Shown here in pieces: positions 30,567-42,035 of a DNA stretch of 64,000 bases (positions are counted from its first letter, which is position 1; the number at the start of each line of letters is the position of its first letter). Below the pieces are notes generated by a model that saw only the letters and a program-made list of their open reading frames with translations, ran no database searches and was not told the origin of the DNA. The position numbers were made by a program, and so were the translations under genes. Source of the DNA: Phascolarctos cinereus (Eukaryota; Chordata; Mammalia; Diprotodontia; Phascolarctidae); the NCBI RefSeq assembly GCF_002099425.1, contig NW_018344331.1, forward strand, positions 186,001 through 250,000, in the 5' to 3' direction.

Positions 30567-33500
30567 TCACCGCTTTCTCAGTCTTTTCATGAAGCAACAA
30601 GTGACAGTGCTAAGGATGGTGATGCCTGTGACCAGGGCAGCCCCTGTACCCACCAGCAGGGGCACAAACAGAGTATCCAGGGCTGAAAAGGAAGAAAAAA
30701 AAAAAAAGAGGATCTGTCAGTGACATTCTTGCCCCTTCCCCCCACTTTTTGTACCTTTGCTCTTCCCCAAATCTACTCCTCTGATTCCCAGTCAGCCCTC
30801 TACCTACAGCAGTCTCTGCTCCCACAGTTCGTGGTATGATTTAGGGGGCTCAAAAATAATTCTCATTTCTAGAAATCCTCCAAGGTTTAACAAAGTATCT
30901 TCCTCCCAATAGCCCTATAAGGTGAGGGCAGGAGTCAAAGTTGAATGGGTGGGGGTCACAGTATAAGGGTTATTGAGGGAGGTTACTCACGAAGGGTGTA
31001 GGGGTAGACAGTGATGGGCTCAGAGCGGGCACTGCCTGCTTGGTACCAGCTGTAGTCAGTATGCTGCACCCAAGCGCTGGGGGCACAGTGGTATACTCCC
31101 TCATCCTGTGGCCCCAGCTCATGTAGTCTCAGTCGGTGGCTTCGGGGCCCAACCTGCTCCACGCTGACAGCACCGCCACCTGGCCGGATCCCCAGCTCTG
31201 CCACACCATCCCGGCCTATGCCACCAACCAGCTGGGGAGGGGATGGAACCAGGCCTGGCTCCCCTAACCTCTCCACCCACCAGTTGGCAGCCAGCCGTAG
31301 TCCTGGGGGACCCCCTGTCACAGAGATGTTGCAGAACAGGGAGGCCGTCTCTCCCCGGTACACTGTGCCCCCTGCCAGCCATGCCACAGCTTCCAGCACC
31401 ACACCTGTGATGCACAGAAGCATAAGGTCGGGGGGGGGTTGCTGGCCCAGGAAATGCCTAGAGGACTTGGGGGAGGAGCAGGAAGTTATGGAATATTAAC
31501 CTTTCCCTGCTCTATCCATTATTCTGCATAAACCAGTTTTGGACAAGGAGGGAATCACTTTGGCAGAAAAATGGACAGTGGAGACAAAGGTATTACTTGG
31601 ACAGAGGAAGAAGGGAAGGTTTTCCTGGAAATCTCTGGGAGGGTGATTTACTACCTGACTCAGGGCATCCTCAGGTGACTCCCCCTCTTTTAGGAACCTT
31701 CATGCCAAGGGTTACACCCCCTCAGTCCCTCTGTACCTTCTTACCTTCTTCCCTCACATGCACAGGGAGAGGCCGAGAACGAACACTGGCGGCCTCTCGA
31801 AGCCGGGCCCCACGTCCCCGAACATAGGCCCGTGCCAGGCAACGGTATGTGCCCGCATCACCAGGCCTTGCCGCCTCCAGCCGCAGACGGTAGGTAATAG
31901 GTGCCACCTTTTCCATGGAGATATGTCGGTCTTCATAGCCTGGGCCCAGGCTGCCTATGCCCTCCGTGTCCAACTGGGCCACTAGACGCCCAGGACCAGG
32001 GGCCCCTGCAGGTGCCATCTCCCAGCCCACGGAATAGGCAGCATGAGGCCCTGGTGGGGGTAGTGCCCCCGATACATTACACAGCAGCTCTAGGGGTTCT
32101 CCGGGGCCTACCCGCCGCTCCCCAGGGCCCACGACTACGGCCAATTGGCTGGCTGAAACATACAATGCCGGGGGGGGGGGGAGTCAGAGAAGAAAGAAGT
32201 GATTACTAAGTAGTCAGGGCATAGGATTCTTCAACCTCACAATCATGACTTGAGTTTGTCCTTCAAAATAATATCCTTAAGACACATTTCACCCGCATCC
32301 TCCCTCTTGGGGCATTTTTGTGGTTATGAGGAAAAGACAAATAGAACAGACTACATCAGACAACCCTCCCTTCATCCTTAAGCCATGTGCCTCAGGCTTG
32401 ACCACTGCCAATTCTAGCTACCCACATACGGGGAAGGCCCAGAAGCAGGCAACTAGGACATGAATACCAACCCACCCTGCCCTCCCCCCAGGAAATGGGT
32501 CTCTAGAACCAGCCTGGGCTCATCTTGCTCACTCTAGAAATCCCTGCCCCAGTTCCTGCTGTGCCCACTTTAATACCAAGCCAGATGCCTACCTGGGTTG
32601 TTAGAACACTCACCAAGGGTCTGCACATCCACATGGGCCAGCACTGCCCGCTTTTCCCCAATCTGGGCCCAGCTGCCATCAGGGTCTTGGATCCATTCAG
32701 CAGCAGTGCAGTGGTAGGTGCCAGCATCCTCCTGCTGGGCACCCTCCAGCACTAGCCGGTACCGTTCAGCCCCCTCTTTGCTCAGCCGCAGCTCGCCCAT
32801 GGTCAGTTGTTCAGCGTAGGGTGCCCCAGCCTCCACTGCCAGGTCAGGTCGAAGCCCTACCACCTCTTGTAGAGTTGCTCTCCCCACAGGCGCCTCAGGC
32901 ACTGCCCTCCCAAAGGACACTGCCAGGTGCGTGTGTTCCTGCGTGCTCGTCTGAGCCACACAGCCAAGGGCCAATTCCTGGCCCTCGGACACTACCAGGC
33001 GTGGAGGCGAGGATGAGCCTTGGCGGCCTCGGGGCCCTGGAGGGGCAGCGGACACCTGCAACACATCTGGCAGGACTAAGAGAGAACGGCTAGAGTGAGG
33101 ATTGTGGTTGTGCACATGAGAAAGCTGAGACCTTAGGTTGCTTATACATACATACATGTACATGTATGTATGTGCATGTAGGTAGATAGGTATGTTTTAT
33201 TACCCCAAACAGATAAGAAAAATCTTAAGAGGGTAGGCAAAGTTCCCTCTTCTCTAACCAATCTGGGCAGAGCTCTCCAAGTTGCAGAGAAACTCCAGTA
33301 GCCCTCCCTTTCTGGGGACTCCCTGGGGCTTTCCCAACCAGACCAAAAAGGGAAGAGATGACCAGACTGACTTCTTTTGAAAGGCAGTATGGTAGTATGG
33401 GAAGAATACTGGCCTAGGAGACCGTGGGTCTGAGTTCTAGCCTTAGCTCTGCGAGGGCTTGTTTCCTCATTGATAAATAGTTGCATTCAATCTTTAAGGT

Positions 33501-36500
33501 CCCTTCCACAATGATTCCTTTTTTTTTTTTTTAGGCAATTGGGGTTAAGTGACTTGCCTAGGGTCACACAGCTAGTTAAGTGGGAAGTATTTGGTCTGAG
33601 GCTGGTTTTGAACTCAGGCCCTCCTGACTTCACGGCCAGTGCTCTATCCACTGCACCACCTAGCTGCCCCTTCAATGATTCTTTAATAGAGAGAACACTC
33701 CATCCTCACATGCCCCAGCAGCCCTGGTACCTCTCAGTTCCACCTTGCCACTGTAGCTGCCAAGGTAGCGGGCATCGGTAGATGGTGTGTAGCACTCATA
33801 GACACCAGCATCTTGGGTCTGCAGGCGTGAGATCCGAAGCATCACTGCATCGCCCCGGAGCCGCTGCACCTGAATATCGCCCGATGCCACCCGGGGCCCA
33901 AATATAGCATATGGGAAGCGGCTGTCCCGTGTGCTGATGATGTCCAGTGCTGACTCAGGCGCCTCAGGTCGGTATAGAAACCACTCAAAGTCTTGCTGTG
34001 AGGGGCCCTCGTAGTTGCTGACATTGCAGGAGATGGAGATGGCAGTACCTGCCACTCGGTACAGAGGTCCCTTAGGCACCACCACCTCCCGAGCACCACA
34101 CACACCTGCAGTGAACATTGGCATGTCAAGGATGACAGGCCCCTGATCTGAAAGGCTGTTCACCAGCAGGGGACCTAGGGGGATATTGGGAGAGAGGGCA
34201 TCTGGGTCTTCATCACAAGTGAAAGCGGCTGGGCAGAAGAGACTTATTCCCTACTTCATTCTTCCTAGAGCACTCTGTTCTGTTTACCATCACCATGCCC
34301 CCTTCAGAGATGGCATTGTGAGGGTGGAGGAGGGTTTCCCTGACTGTGGGATTCCCAGGGTGGGAATGGGCATTTCCTATCATGTTTTCCACTGACACCA
34401 GCTTGCCCCTTGCCCTTTAAGGATGGGAAATGAGAGAAGGTCTGGTTCAGAAGGCTCCATTGTCTCAGCTGCTCATATTAGTAGGGGCTGTGCCACCTGG
34501 GGCCATGGAACAATGGAGCCAGTAGCCCCGAGCTGGGCAGGGCCTGGACGCAGATGGAGTCATTTCTCCTCCGGGGACAATGCGCTGTCCCCCACTACTA
34601 CCCTGTCCAGCTGTGGACGGTGAGCTCACTGATTTCTCCACCTCGACAGACAGATACCCCTGCAGCTGAGTCCATCAATGCCAAAGCCTGCCCCCATGAG
34701 AGCCATTATGCTATCCTCCCCTCCCATAAAATCTTGACATCTCTTCTCCAACCCCTCTGCCAGCCTCCCCAACTTATCTTACTGCTGTTGGCCCCTTCTG
34801 TCTCCCAAGGGCCTAAACAATAGAGCCTGACTTGCATGGTGATTTGCATTAATTTACATATTCATTTCATGTCAAGCTTCATGTCAACTCTCTCCTTACC
34901 CTCTCTCTGAAGTTCTCATAGGCTGAGCACCTCCCCCCTATGGGAGAAGGGGATAAGAAGGGATCCTCACAGACTGCCAACCCCCCCCCCCAAGACATTC
35001 CTTGTTGAGCTCTACTTTGGATGAGTTCCCTTTCCTTATTTCTTCCACAGTGCCTTCTGTTCCAGGGCAGCCTCATTTTCGGATATTTCTCTAGTTATCT
35101 TCACCTTTCCAGGTTCCCAAGGGAGTGTCCCTGGGGATTAAGGTTGGAGGGAAACACAGAGGCTGATGAAATCTCGGGGTGAACTGTCAGGGCCCGATCC
35201 CACTGATGAGAAAAACCTGGGCTCTTACACCCCCCTAACCAATTAGTGTTCCAGGCCCCTTCCGTATGGAATTCTGAAGCCACTTCCTATTCACCACATT
35301 CTAACAGGGACCAGGAACTAATGAGGAGGCTCGAGAATCTTTGGTTCTCAGTTTGCCCCAACCATCTCTAACATTCTGTAATACTGACAGCTTCTTCTTC
35401 CTGACCTGACCACCTAAGGGTCGAAAGAATAGGGGGAGGATTAGAAGAAGGACGGGTACAATTCGTCAATGCCAGGCACAGAGTAAATGCTTAACAGATG
35501 TTTGTTGACTGATTGATAGTAGATGCAATAATACCTCAGCCTTTACAGTTAAATCATTCTACATGCATTTTCTCATTGTATACTTAACAACTGCCCAGTG
35601 GGAGAGGTTCATGTAAGTATTATCATCCTCATTTTGTAGGGCTTAGAGAATTTAAGTAATTTGCCCAAGGCTAGTAAGGCTTAATTCTCTTTCCGCTTTA
35701 TACCACTGTTTCCATTCCATTACAACTCAACATTAACGGTTCTATAAGCATGGGCAAGTCACCCCACCACTCTAGGACTCAATTTCCTCATCTGTAGAAT
35801 ATAAAATTTAGATGAGATTATTTCTCAGGTCCCTTCGGGTTCTAGAATGTTATGAGTCTGTGAGTCAGAAGGGCCCAGCCTCCAGCTGGTTTCATAACCA
35901 GGAGACAATAAAGAGACCCAACCACTACCAAGTTACCCAACTGCACCAGGTCTGGCCTTCTGTTTATAAGCGAGGTTCTTCCCCCTCCCAGTCCCCTATA
36001 CCTGCTTGTTGATGCTCCAAGATCCCCATGGGAAAGTACCCCTCATCTTTGGAATTGACCCACTACAAGGTCTACCCTAGCCTACTTCCTGTCCCTCCTC
36101 CTACACTCATCCTCCCCCTCCCCCTAAAAAAAACCCTTAGGACTCCTGCCTGAACATCATACTGCCAGCTGGGAAAAGCAGGCTATGTGCTAAGCAACCA
36201 TTTCCTATGGGTCTCTACTTCCCCAACTGCCCAGCTCCAGGGACAGGTGGGGAGGAAAAAGACATCCTCCCCCAACCACCATGACCCAAGAGTCCACTCA
36301 GCCAAGCTGAGGGTAAGGCAGAGGAATTTGGGGACATCACGAAGCATCAGCAGATCTCTGGCCTAAAAAAGGAGACTAGGGCAATTATTACTGACACCTT
36401 ATCAATTCAGACTCAAATACTGAAGTAAATCCTGGAAAATGAGATGGGGTATCAGTTTTCCCAAGGTTCTTACAAACACAATGTCTTACTTCCCCCAACC

Positions 36501-37915
36501 CCCTGACTTCTCCAGGAAGACCCCACATGCAGGCCAAACAAACCTGAACTGGCTATTGACTGGCATCATATCGTATTGTACATGTTCCCACGGCAGCCTT
36601 TCAACCCTGCTTGACAGTAGGAAGGCACAAGGCCCAAATTTCCTGCCTGCACTGGGTAGCTCTACTCACTGCAATGCCAGGGGCAAACGGTGCTTAAAGA
36701 TTTTAGGATTAAAGACTCCACAGCGACCAGGCTGATGTTATCAGAGACTGACTTCCCCACATCCCTCCTTGCCAACATATTCTGAGCCCTAGACTCAGTA
36801 AGATTGGAGGATGGGGTGGATTAGAGCAAGGCTTTGTGTTATTAAGACAGTCCTCACAACTGCCCAGGGCCTAGCCACTTAACTGCAACTGTGAATGGAG
36901 TGGACAAATGGTCCAGGAAGGGAAGTAAGGGTAAGAAACCTATAATAGTGTGGACAGTGGGGAGGAGGGAGGGAGGGAGAGAGATGAGAGAGCTGACTAG
37001 AGAAGCCGTGAAGAGCCTGAGGAAAATTCGGAGAGAGTTAGAAGCCTTCGGTTAGAGGAGGAGGGCAGAAAGAGGAGAATGGGGATCTGGAAAGGAGTAC
37101 CAAGCTTCGAGGGGTCTGGAAAGCTGGGACAGTAAAGGGAACAGAAAGACGGAACCCAGAGTTGGCAAAAAAGGGGAAGGGATGCTAGAGGGGTCACTGT
37201 CCCTGAGGAAACAGCCTTCTACTGAAGTCAAGGGGGCAATTAAGGGAGACTTCAAAGATTATGGGCAGTCAGCCCCTTGGCCTCCTGCCAATTCTGGGGC
37301 AATTACAAGGGCGGGCACTGCCCACGCCTAAGCCAGGCACAGAAAGCTGCAGTGCTCCTAGGGTCTGGCTATGCTGGTACAGACAAGCGCAACCGGGGTG
37401 AGGTGGAGAGAGGTCGCCCATGGCATCTCAGAGATTGGCCACAGCGTTATAGTTCGGTGGGGTAACTCCTTCACTAGCTCCTCACCCTGTCCTCCACCAA
37501 ACAGCTGGAGAGGAGGAGCCTGGAGCTGGGAAACCCCTTTCCCTCCCACTACACCCTCTTCCTAATCGGCTCAGCTGGAGGCCACAGAAGCCAGCTAGGC
37601 ACAGTCCTGCGCGCACCCAAGCCTGGATCTGGAAAAGTCCGGGGGGCAGTCAGTGCGGGTCTAGAGGCCCACAGCAGGGGCTGAAACTACCTGCCATCCC
37701 CACCGGCCCCAGGGAGACTGAAAATGCCCTGGTCCTTGCCAAGGCTGCCCGCCCGCAACAGCCGCAGGGAAAGGGGAAGGGGCAAGGTTCAGGTGGGAGG
37801 GGGATGACCCGGGCGGGCAGCACGTAGGGCAGTACGGGGAGATCCGCGGCTCCTCTTTCTTACCAAGCATTAGGAGCAGCAACAGCCGCCGCGGCGTGCG
37901 CCCGGAGGCTCCCAT
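30567..37915 (-). CDS. IGSF8: IGSF8: immunoglobulin superfamily member 8 (EWI-2/CD316)
   Basis: Coding exons on the minus strand: 37864-37915, 33731-34105, 32614-33075, 31745-32152, 30991-31404 and 30567-30682. Together they make 1827 nt, 608 codons plus stop; human has about 613. The product is a plasma-membrane partner of the tetraspanins CD9 and CD81. Visible features: a leucine-rich signal peptide across exons 1-2; four Ig V-type domains, one per exon; and the EWI motif in exon 3 (AAEWIQDPDGSWAQ). N-glycosylation sequons NVS, NVS and NIS lie at the first cysteine of domains 1, 3 and 4. One membrane span begins LFVPLLVGTG. The short tail CCFMKRLRKR has the paired cysteines that are palmitoylated in human. 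All introns are phase 1. The ATG has A at -3 and G at +4. The gene is convergent with KCNJ9 and divergent from ATP1A2, as in human. Confidence 0.95.
30991..31404 (-). other. IGSF8: IGSF8 exon 5 (Ig domain 4)
   Basis: It encodes VVLEAVAWLAGGTVYRG to ITVYPYT, with the domain cysteines in LFCNIS and YHCAPS. 414 bases, phase 1 at both ends. Confidence 0.92.
31745..32152 (-). other. IGSF8: IGSF8 exon 4 (Ig domain 3)
   Basis: It encodes ASQLAVVVGPGERRVG to PVHVREEG, with cysteines in LLCNVS and YRCLAR. 408 bases, phase 1 at both ends. Confidence 0.92.
32614..33075 (-). other. IGSF8: IGSF8 exon 3 (Ig domain 2 with EWI motif)
   Basis: It encodes VLPDVLQVSAAPPGPRG to AHVDVQTL, with cysteines in LGCVAQ and YHCTAAEWI. 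462 bases, phase 1 at both ends. Confidence 0.92.
33146..33173. repeat. 28-bp perfect palindrome
   Basis: acatacatacatgt is followed directly by its reverse complement. It lies in IGSF8 intron 2, about 70 bp upstream of exon 3 in the gene's direction, inside a short TACA/TGTA microsatellite. Confidence 0.9.
33375..33520 (+). mobile_element. MIR-like SINE, host of a younger SINE
   Basis: Sense phrases aaggcagtatggtagtatgg, tgggtctgagttctagcc and tttcctcattgataaatag form a degraded MIR/THER1 copy. The WSINE-like insertion that follows duplicates its caatgattc. Confidence 0.55.
33520..33671 (-). mobile_element. WSINE-like SINE in IGSF8 intron 2
   Basis: Antisense on the plus strand, so it is sense relative to plus-minus of IGSF8: poly-T, aggcaattggggttaagtg, ggccctcctgacttcacgg and ccacctagctgccc. 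It is flanked by caatgattc (near 33510 and 33674). It sits only about 60 bp beyond the exon 2 donor. Confidence 0.88.
33731..34105 (-). other. IGSF8: IGSF8 exon 2 (end of signal peptide, Ig domain 1)
   Basis: It encodes GVCGAREVVVPKGPLYRV to GKVELR, with cysteines in ISCNVS and YECYTP. 375 bases, phase 1 at both ends. Confidence 0.92.
34106..37863 (-). other. IGSF8: IGSF8 intron 1
   Basis: Mostly single-copy DNA. It holds a short L2-tail-like piece at 35470-35520, an antisense MIR at about 35530-35720 and a sense MIR at about 35740-35860. No SINE of the younger families is inserted between 34.1 and 37.9 kb, unlike the intergenic flanks. A C-run (34980-34992) and A/C-rich patches are the only simple repeats. 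Confidence 0.6.
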
Positions 37916-38205
37916 ACTGCGCGCTGCAGAATCCGGGGAGGATCCGGGGGGCGGCTCGGGCTCTGGGGGACCAAGGGCTCGGGGGGCGCATGCCCGGCTG
38001 GAGAGAGTGAGGTGAGCCAAGCCGGAGCAGCCGCCTCCCCTCCTTTCTCTTCCTCCTCCTCCCCCTCCTCCTCTTCCTCCTCCCGCTTTCCCTCTCCCTC
38101 CCTTCGGGCTTCTGGGCCTGGCCGGCCCCACCTCCGCCTGGCAGGGCTCCGCCCAGGCTCCGCCTCCGCCCAGCCTCTCCCCCTTCCCCTTCTCTGGGGG
38201 CCAAT
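37860..38205 (-). promoter_or_regulatory. IGSF8: IGSF8 promoter / CpG-rich first exon
   Basis: GC- and CpG-rich sequence surrounds the start codon at 37915. Upstream (38040-38105) is a pure purine tract on the minus strand (GAGG/GGAAGA-type) and then GC boxes (ctccgcccaggctccgcctc). No TATA box, consistent with a CpG-island promoter. The start site is not determined. Confidence 0.6.
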
Positions 38206-38739
38206 GCTTGGAACTTCTCTCCAGTCCTGATTCCCAGGATCCCGTGCTCCTCGCTCCAATCCCTTCTAGCTTGCCCCAAGGTCCTCGCTAGCCCCCCAAC
38301 TTAAGGACAGGGGCGAACCCCTTGCTAGGGGAGGAAGAAATTAAGAGCAAGTGGCCGTCAGGGAGAGTTTGGGGGCCAGCTTGGAGTCCAGCTGTTTCCT
38401 GCTGGGCCTTGGGGCCTTCCCAGCTGGCTGGGAGTGCCTAGGTGGGGTGAGGGCTGGGGCAGGAGGGTCTGGAGTAAGAGAATGGGTAGGCTCAGAAGGA
38501 AGGTTGAGAGTTCACTTAAAGCTTCATGAAAGTATGAAAATCCCCTGATTTTGGTTTCCATCGCTGCTAGAAAAAGAAAGAGAAAGAGAGAAGAAACTTT
38601 TGCAACAGGAGCAATTTAGTGTAGGTCGAAGAACTGCGTCGGGGGTGGGGCGGGGAGGGTGCTTGCTGCCTGAAGGTTCAGGCAGGGTGAGAGGATCCAT
38701 CTAGGTTCCTTCCTGTCTGGCACTTGTGATTCATAGAAA

Positions 38740-39020
38740 AAGAAGATTTAGAAGTTGAAAAGAGGGACCTAAGATAGACATCATCTAATTCAGCCGCTCA
38801 TTTTTGCTGAAAAGGAAATTGAGGCTCAGAGGTGGGCAATGACGACCTTGTATTCCTTTTGCATGTATTCTCAGTATACCGGTATGTACATTTTGTCCAC
38901 TTCATTAGAATGTAATCTCCTTGAGAACAGGGGCTGTTTCACTTCTGTTTTTGTACCCACGTTGCTTAGCACAGTGCCTGGCACTTAGTAAAAGATCAAT
39001 AGATGTTGATTCATTGGTTC
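38740..39020 (+). mobile_element. MIR-like fragment followed by L2 3' end
   Basis: 38745-38850 has gaaaaagaagatttagaagt and gaaattgaggctcagaggt of MIR-related type. 38895-39020 has the L2 tail: attagaatgtaatctccttg, gcttagcacagtgcctggc and gatcaatagatgttgattc. Confidence 0.6.
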
Positions 39021-39689
39021 CTTGTTTTTCCTCACTAGTAATAACCTGGCCCCTTATCATTAGCATCTATGGGAGGCACATAGGCAGCTGGATCCTGCTC
39101 TAAGCGGTTCTGGAGCTGCAGGAATCTTGCAGACAAGAAGTGACTGTACGAGGAGGCAGTTCATAAGAACTGGGAGGAAGCAAAATAAAGACAGAATTTC
39201 ATTTCTGGGCCTCGTTAAGAAAGATATCCTTAGTGGCTGAGAACTGAAAGCCTCTGAGAAAGAGCTTGAGACCTCAGAACAGAGAAGGAAAGCTTCCTTA
39301 TTTATCCTCTCCAGTCCTTTTCTCCTTCAAGCACCTCCAGGACCCAGCCAGGGTTAAGGGGACAGAAAGAGCAGAGTCCTCATTTTTACTGACATTCTGG
39401 CATTGAATTTGAGAAATTAATGCAGCACTCTGAAGGATCCCAAGCTGCACCCTGCTGCAGAAGCCCATCTTTTTTAATATCAATATTCTCCTTGGTGAAT
39501 TATTGTATAACATGTTGAATTAAATTGAATTATGTGATGGTGACTCATGAAACATCATCTTAGAAAAACCAAAATGGTGACTCCAAAGGTCAATAGAAAG
39601 GGATGTAGTTTGTAAAAGTGTGTAGGCTACAGCACATTGTCAACGATAACTTTTTAATGAGAAAGCAACATAATAGATGGTACCAGGGA

Positions 39690-39885
39690 CACTCTCTCTC
39701 TTTTTTTAAGGCAATTGGGGTTAAGTGACTTGCCTAGGGTCACACAGCTAGTAAGTGTCAAGTGTTTGGTCTGGGGCCACACTTGAACTCAGGTCCTCCT
39801 GACTTCAGGGCCAGTGCTCTATCTACTGCGCCACCTAGGGGCTACCTAGCTGACCCCTAGCTGACCCCTAGGGACTCTCTTACAG
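39690..39885 (-). mobile_element. WSINE-like SINE with tandem end
   Basis: Antisense copy with aaggcaattggggttaagtg, acttgcctagggtcacac and gcgccacctagg. The far end carries two tandem copies of ctgacccctag. Flanking gggacactctct/gggactctct is a probable target-site duplication. Confidence 0.85.
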
Positions 39886-39939
39886 GATAATCCAAACAAC
39901 CTAGCCTAGTTGGGGTTTCTGTACATGGCATTCCCTTTC

Positions 39940-40285
39940 CTACCTGCATGACCTTGCCTAGGTTGTCTGTACTCTATGTATGCTCTTCCATGTCATTTCT
40001 GCCTCTTAGAATTTCTAGCTCTCTTCAGAGCTCAACTCTTACCCAGGTTGGTTTTTTGGTTTGTTTTTGTTTTTTCTAATTCTCTCAGTTATTAGAGCTC
40101 TCTCATCCCCTGGGGAAAAATAGTTTATATTTACTTATCTATGTATATCCTATTTCCCCAAGTAGAATGTAAGCTTCTTGAGGGTAGGGACTATTTCTTT
40201 TTTATCTTTGTACCCCCAGCACCAAGCACAATGCTTGGCTTGTAGGAGGCCCTCCAGACACACCTGTTTAATTGAATTGAATTAG
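39940..40285 (+). mobile_element. L2 LINE 3' end
   Basis: It contains ttcagagctcaactcttacc, agtagaatgtaagcttcttg, gagggtagggactatttc and gcaccaagcacaatgcttgg in L2 order. Confidence 0.7.
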
Positions 40286-40384
40286 GATCAGAAACAAGGT
40301 AGGCTGATCATGTAGTGAGAATGAGAAATGACAGATTAAAAGACCAAGTTCTGTTTTGAAAGAATATTCAAAGAACCAAAGACA

Positions 40385-40500
40385 GCATGATGTGATGGAT
40401 AGAGAACCAGTCCTATATTAGTAAGACCTGGCTTTATGTCCTACCTCTGACACATACAGACTTTGTGACTCTGAGGAAGTTACTTAACCTCTCAGTGGCC
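40385..40500 (+). mobile_element. MIR-like SINE fragment
   Basis: Sense phrases gatgtgatggatagagaacc, ctctgacacatacagac and gttacttaacctctcagtgg. 3' truncated. Confidence 0.6.
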
Positions 40501-40544
40501 CCAGAGAACTTCTAAGACTGGAGTCCTAAAAAAAAAAAGACTGG

Positions 40545-40725
40545 GGTTCTTAACCTTGTCCCTTTTTAATCGTAGTCTGGTGAAGCCTAGACGGACTTCT
40601 TCTCAAGTCAAGCCAACAAGTATTTATTATGTGCCAGGCACTGTGAATAATATTTTTAAATATAGAAAATAAAATTCATAGCATTACAAAGGAAACCAAT
40701 TGTATTGAAATACAATCATCGGTAA
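40545..40725 (+). mobile_element. hAT-type MITE copy with MIR insertion
   Basis: It begins ggggttcttaaccttg, with gtctggtgaagcctag and cttctcaagtc. After a MIR-like piece (40617-40650, caagtatttattatgtgcc) it resumes with aaaataaaattcatagc and ttacaaaggaaacc. It belongs to the family complete at 52816-53005. Confidence 0.55.
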
Positions 40726-41035
40726 CAATGATCCACTATGATTTAGCTACTCTGATCAATAAATGATCCAAGACAGTTCCAAAGGACTCATGATGAAAAA
40801 TGCTATCCACTTCCAGAGAGAGAATCTGAGTACAGATTAAAGCATATTGTTTTTCACTTTCTTTATTTTGCTTGCTTTTCCCCCTGTAGCATGGCTAATA
40901 TAGAAATATATTCTGCATAACCTAACATGTATAATGCGTATCCTATTGCCTTCTCAGTAGGTGGAAGAGGGGATGAAGGGAAGGAGAGAATTTGGAATCC
41001 AAAATTTTTTTAAAAAAATGAATGTTAAAAAATAC
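40725..41035 (+). mobile_element. L1 LINE 3' end, sense
   Basis: It contains atgatccaagacagttcc, aaaggactcatgatgaaaaa, ctatccacttccagagag and gagagaatttggaatcc, and a final aaaatgaatgttaaaaaatac. This is the sense version of the L1 3' UTR found antisense at 26.74-27.05 kb. Confidence 0.75.
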
Positions 41036-41540
41036 TGTCATCAAACTATTTTTAGAGCAAGTTCACAGAAACCCCCTGCCCCCAAGTTAAGAATTCCTGT
41101 GCTGTTTTACAGAGCAATCTGTATTGGTAATGGGAGTTCCAACAACAGGGAGTTCTCTATGCCAGTAGAATCACCAGTCTGGTTCTCCTGCTGACCCCCC
41201 CCAAATGGAAGGTCTCATTGTGTTGAGTTGACCTTCTATGTAGGATTTATGGAAAGAGGTGAACAAGAATGATCAAAAAAACCCCAACATCAGGGATGGG
41301 TCGTGATCTGCCTCCTCCCCCTGCTCTCTTTAGTGGATGGAGGACTTATCCTCTTCTCTCCCCTGACTCCTCTTCTTCCCCTCAAAAAGCCAAATCGGAA
41401 ACCCTGCGACTCATGGCTTAGGGATGGAGGCATGGGGTGGGGGTGGGGAGGAGCTAGGGACTGGACAGAGAGTCTGTTTAGGGTTCTCCAAAGAAAGGTG
41501 CACTCTCTCTCTGTCCTCAGTTTGTGAGTTCTAAAGGCTA

Positions 41541-41555
41541 TCAGCAGGGGGCGCC
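41541..41555 (+). promoter_or_regulatory. CTCF motif (strong)
   Basis: TCAGCAGGGGGCGCC is close to the optimum CTCF core (CCASYAGRGGGCRS). Plus orientation, in single-copy sequence between IGSF8 and ATP1A2. Confidence 0.6.
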
Positions 41556-41814
41556 CATAGTTCAGTCCTGGCACAGCCCATCAGACACTTATGTAACTTA
41601 AGAAAAACAGGACTGGGAGGGGGGGAGACAAGGAGGGAACATGTGAGCATCCACACCGAGACCATATGTCTCTCACACACACAGATACATCCCCTGTGTC
41701 AGGGGATTCATTGCACATAACAGACAGAACACAGTATAGACATTGTAACATCACACTCAAGCACTTCATAGGGATATTAGAAACCCAGACACCCAGAGAC
41801 GCATTTTGAAAGCA

Positions 41815-42035
41815 AAGAGGGGTAGTAGAAAAAAAAATTGGATTTGGAATCGAAAGACATGGGTTTGAATCCTGACCCTGCTACCTACTAGCTATTTGCC
41901 CTTGGACAAGTCACAATCCTTCTAGTCATTGGTGTCTCCTGTTACAAAAAGTCAGGAGTGAGGGGGTGGGAGTGGAGGGGGGGCTTGACTAGATGATCTC
42001 TAACGTCCTTTCTAGCAATAAAACCCCACAATTCT
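41815..42035 (+). mobile_element. MIR-like SINE
   Basis: Sense phrases ggtttgaatcctgaccctg, gcccttggacaagtcac and gactagatgatctctaac. Diverged. Confidence 0.55.

Noticed and set aside
37661-38279. Overlapping open frames in the IGSF8 promoter
   Set aside because: Arg/Gly/Glu-rich translations of a CpG-rich, purine-rich promoter; only the frame starting at 37915 joins to known IGSF8 sequence.
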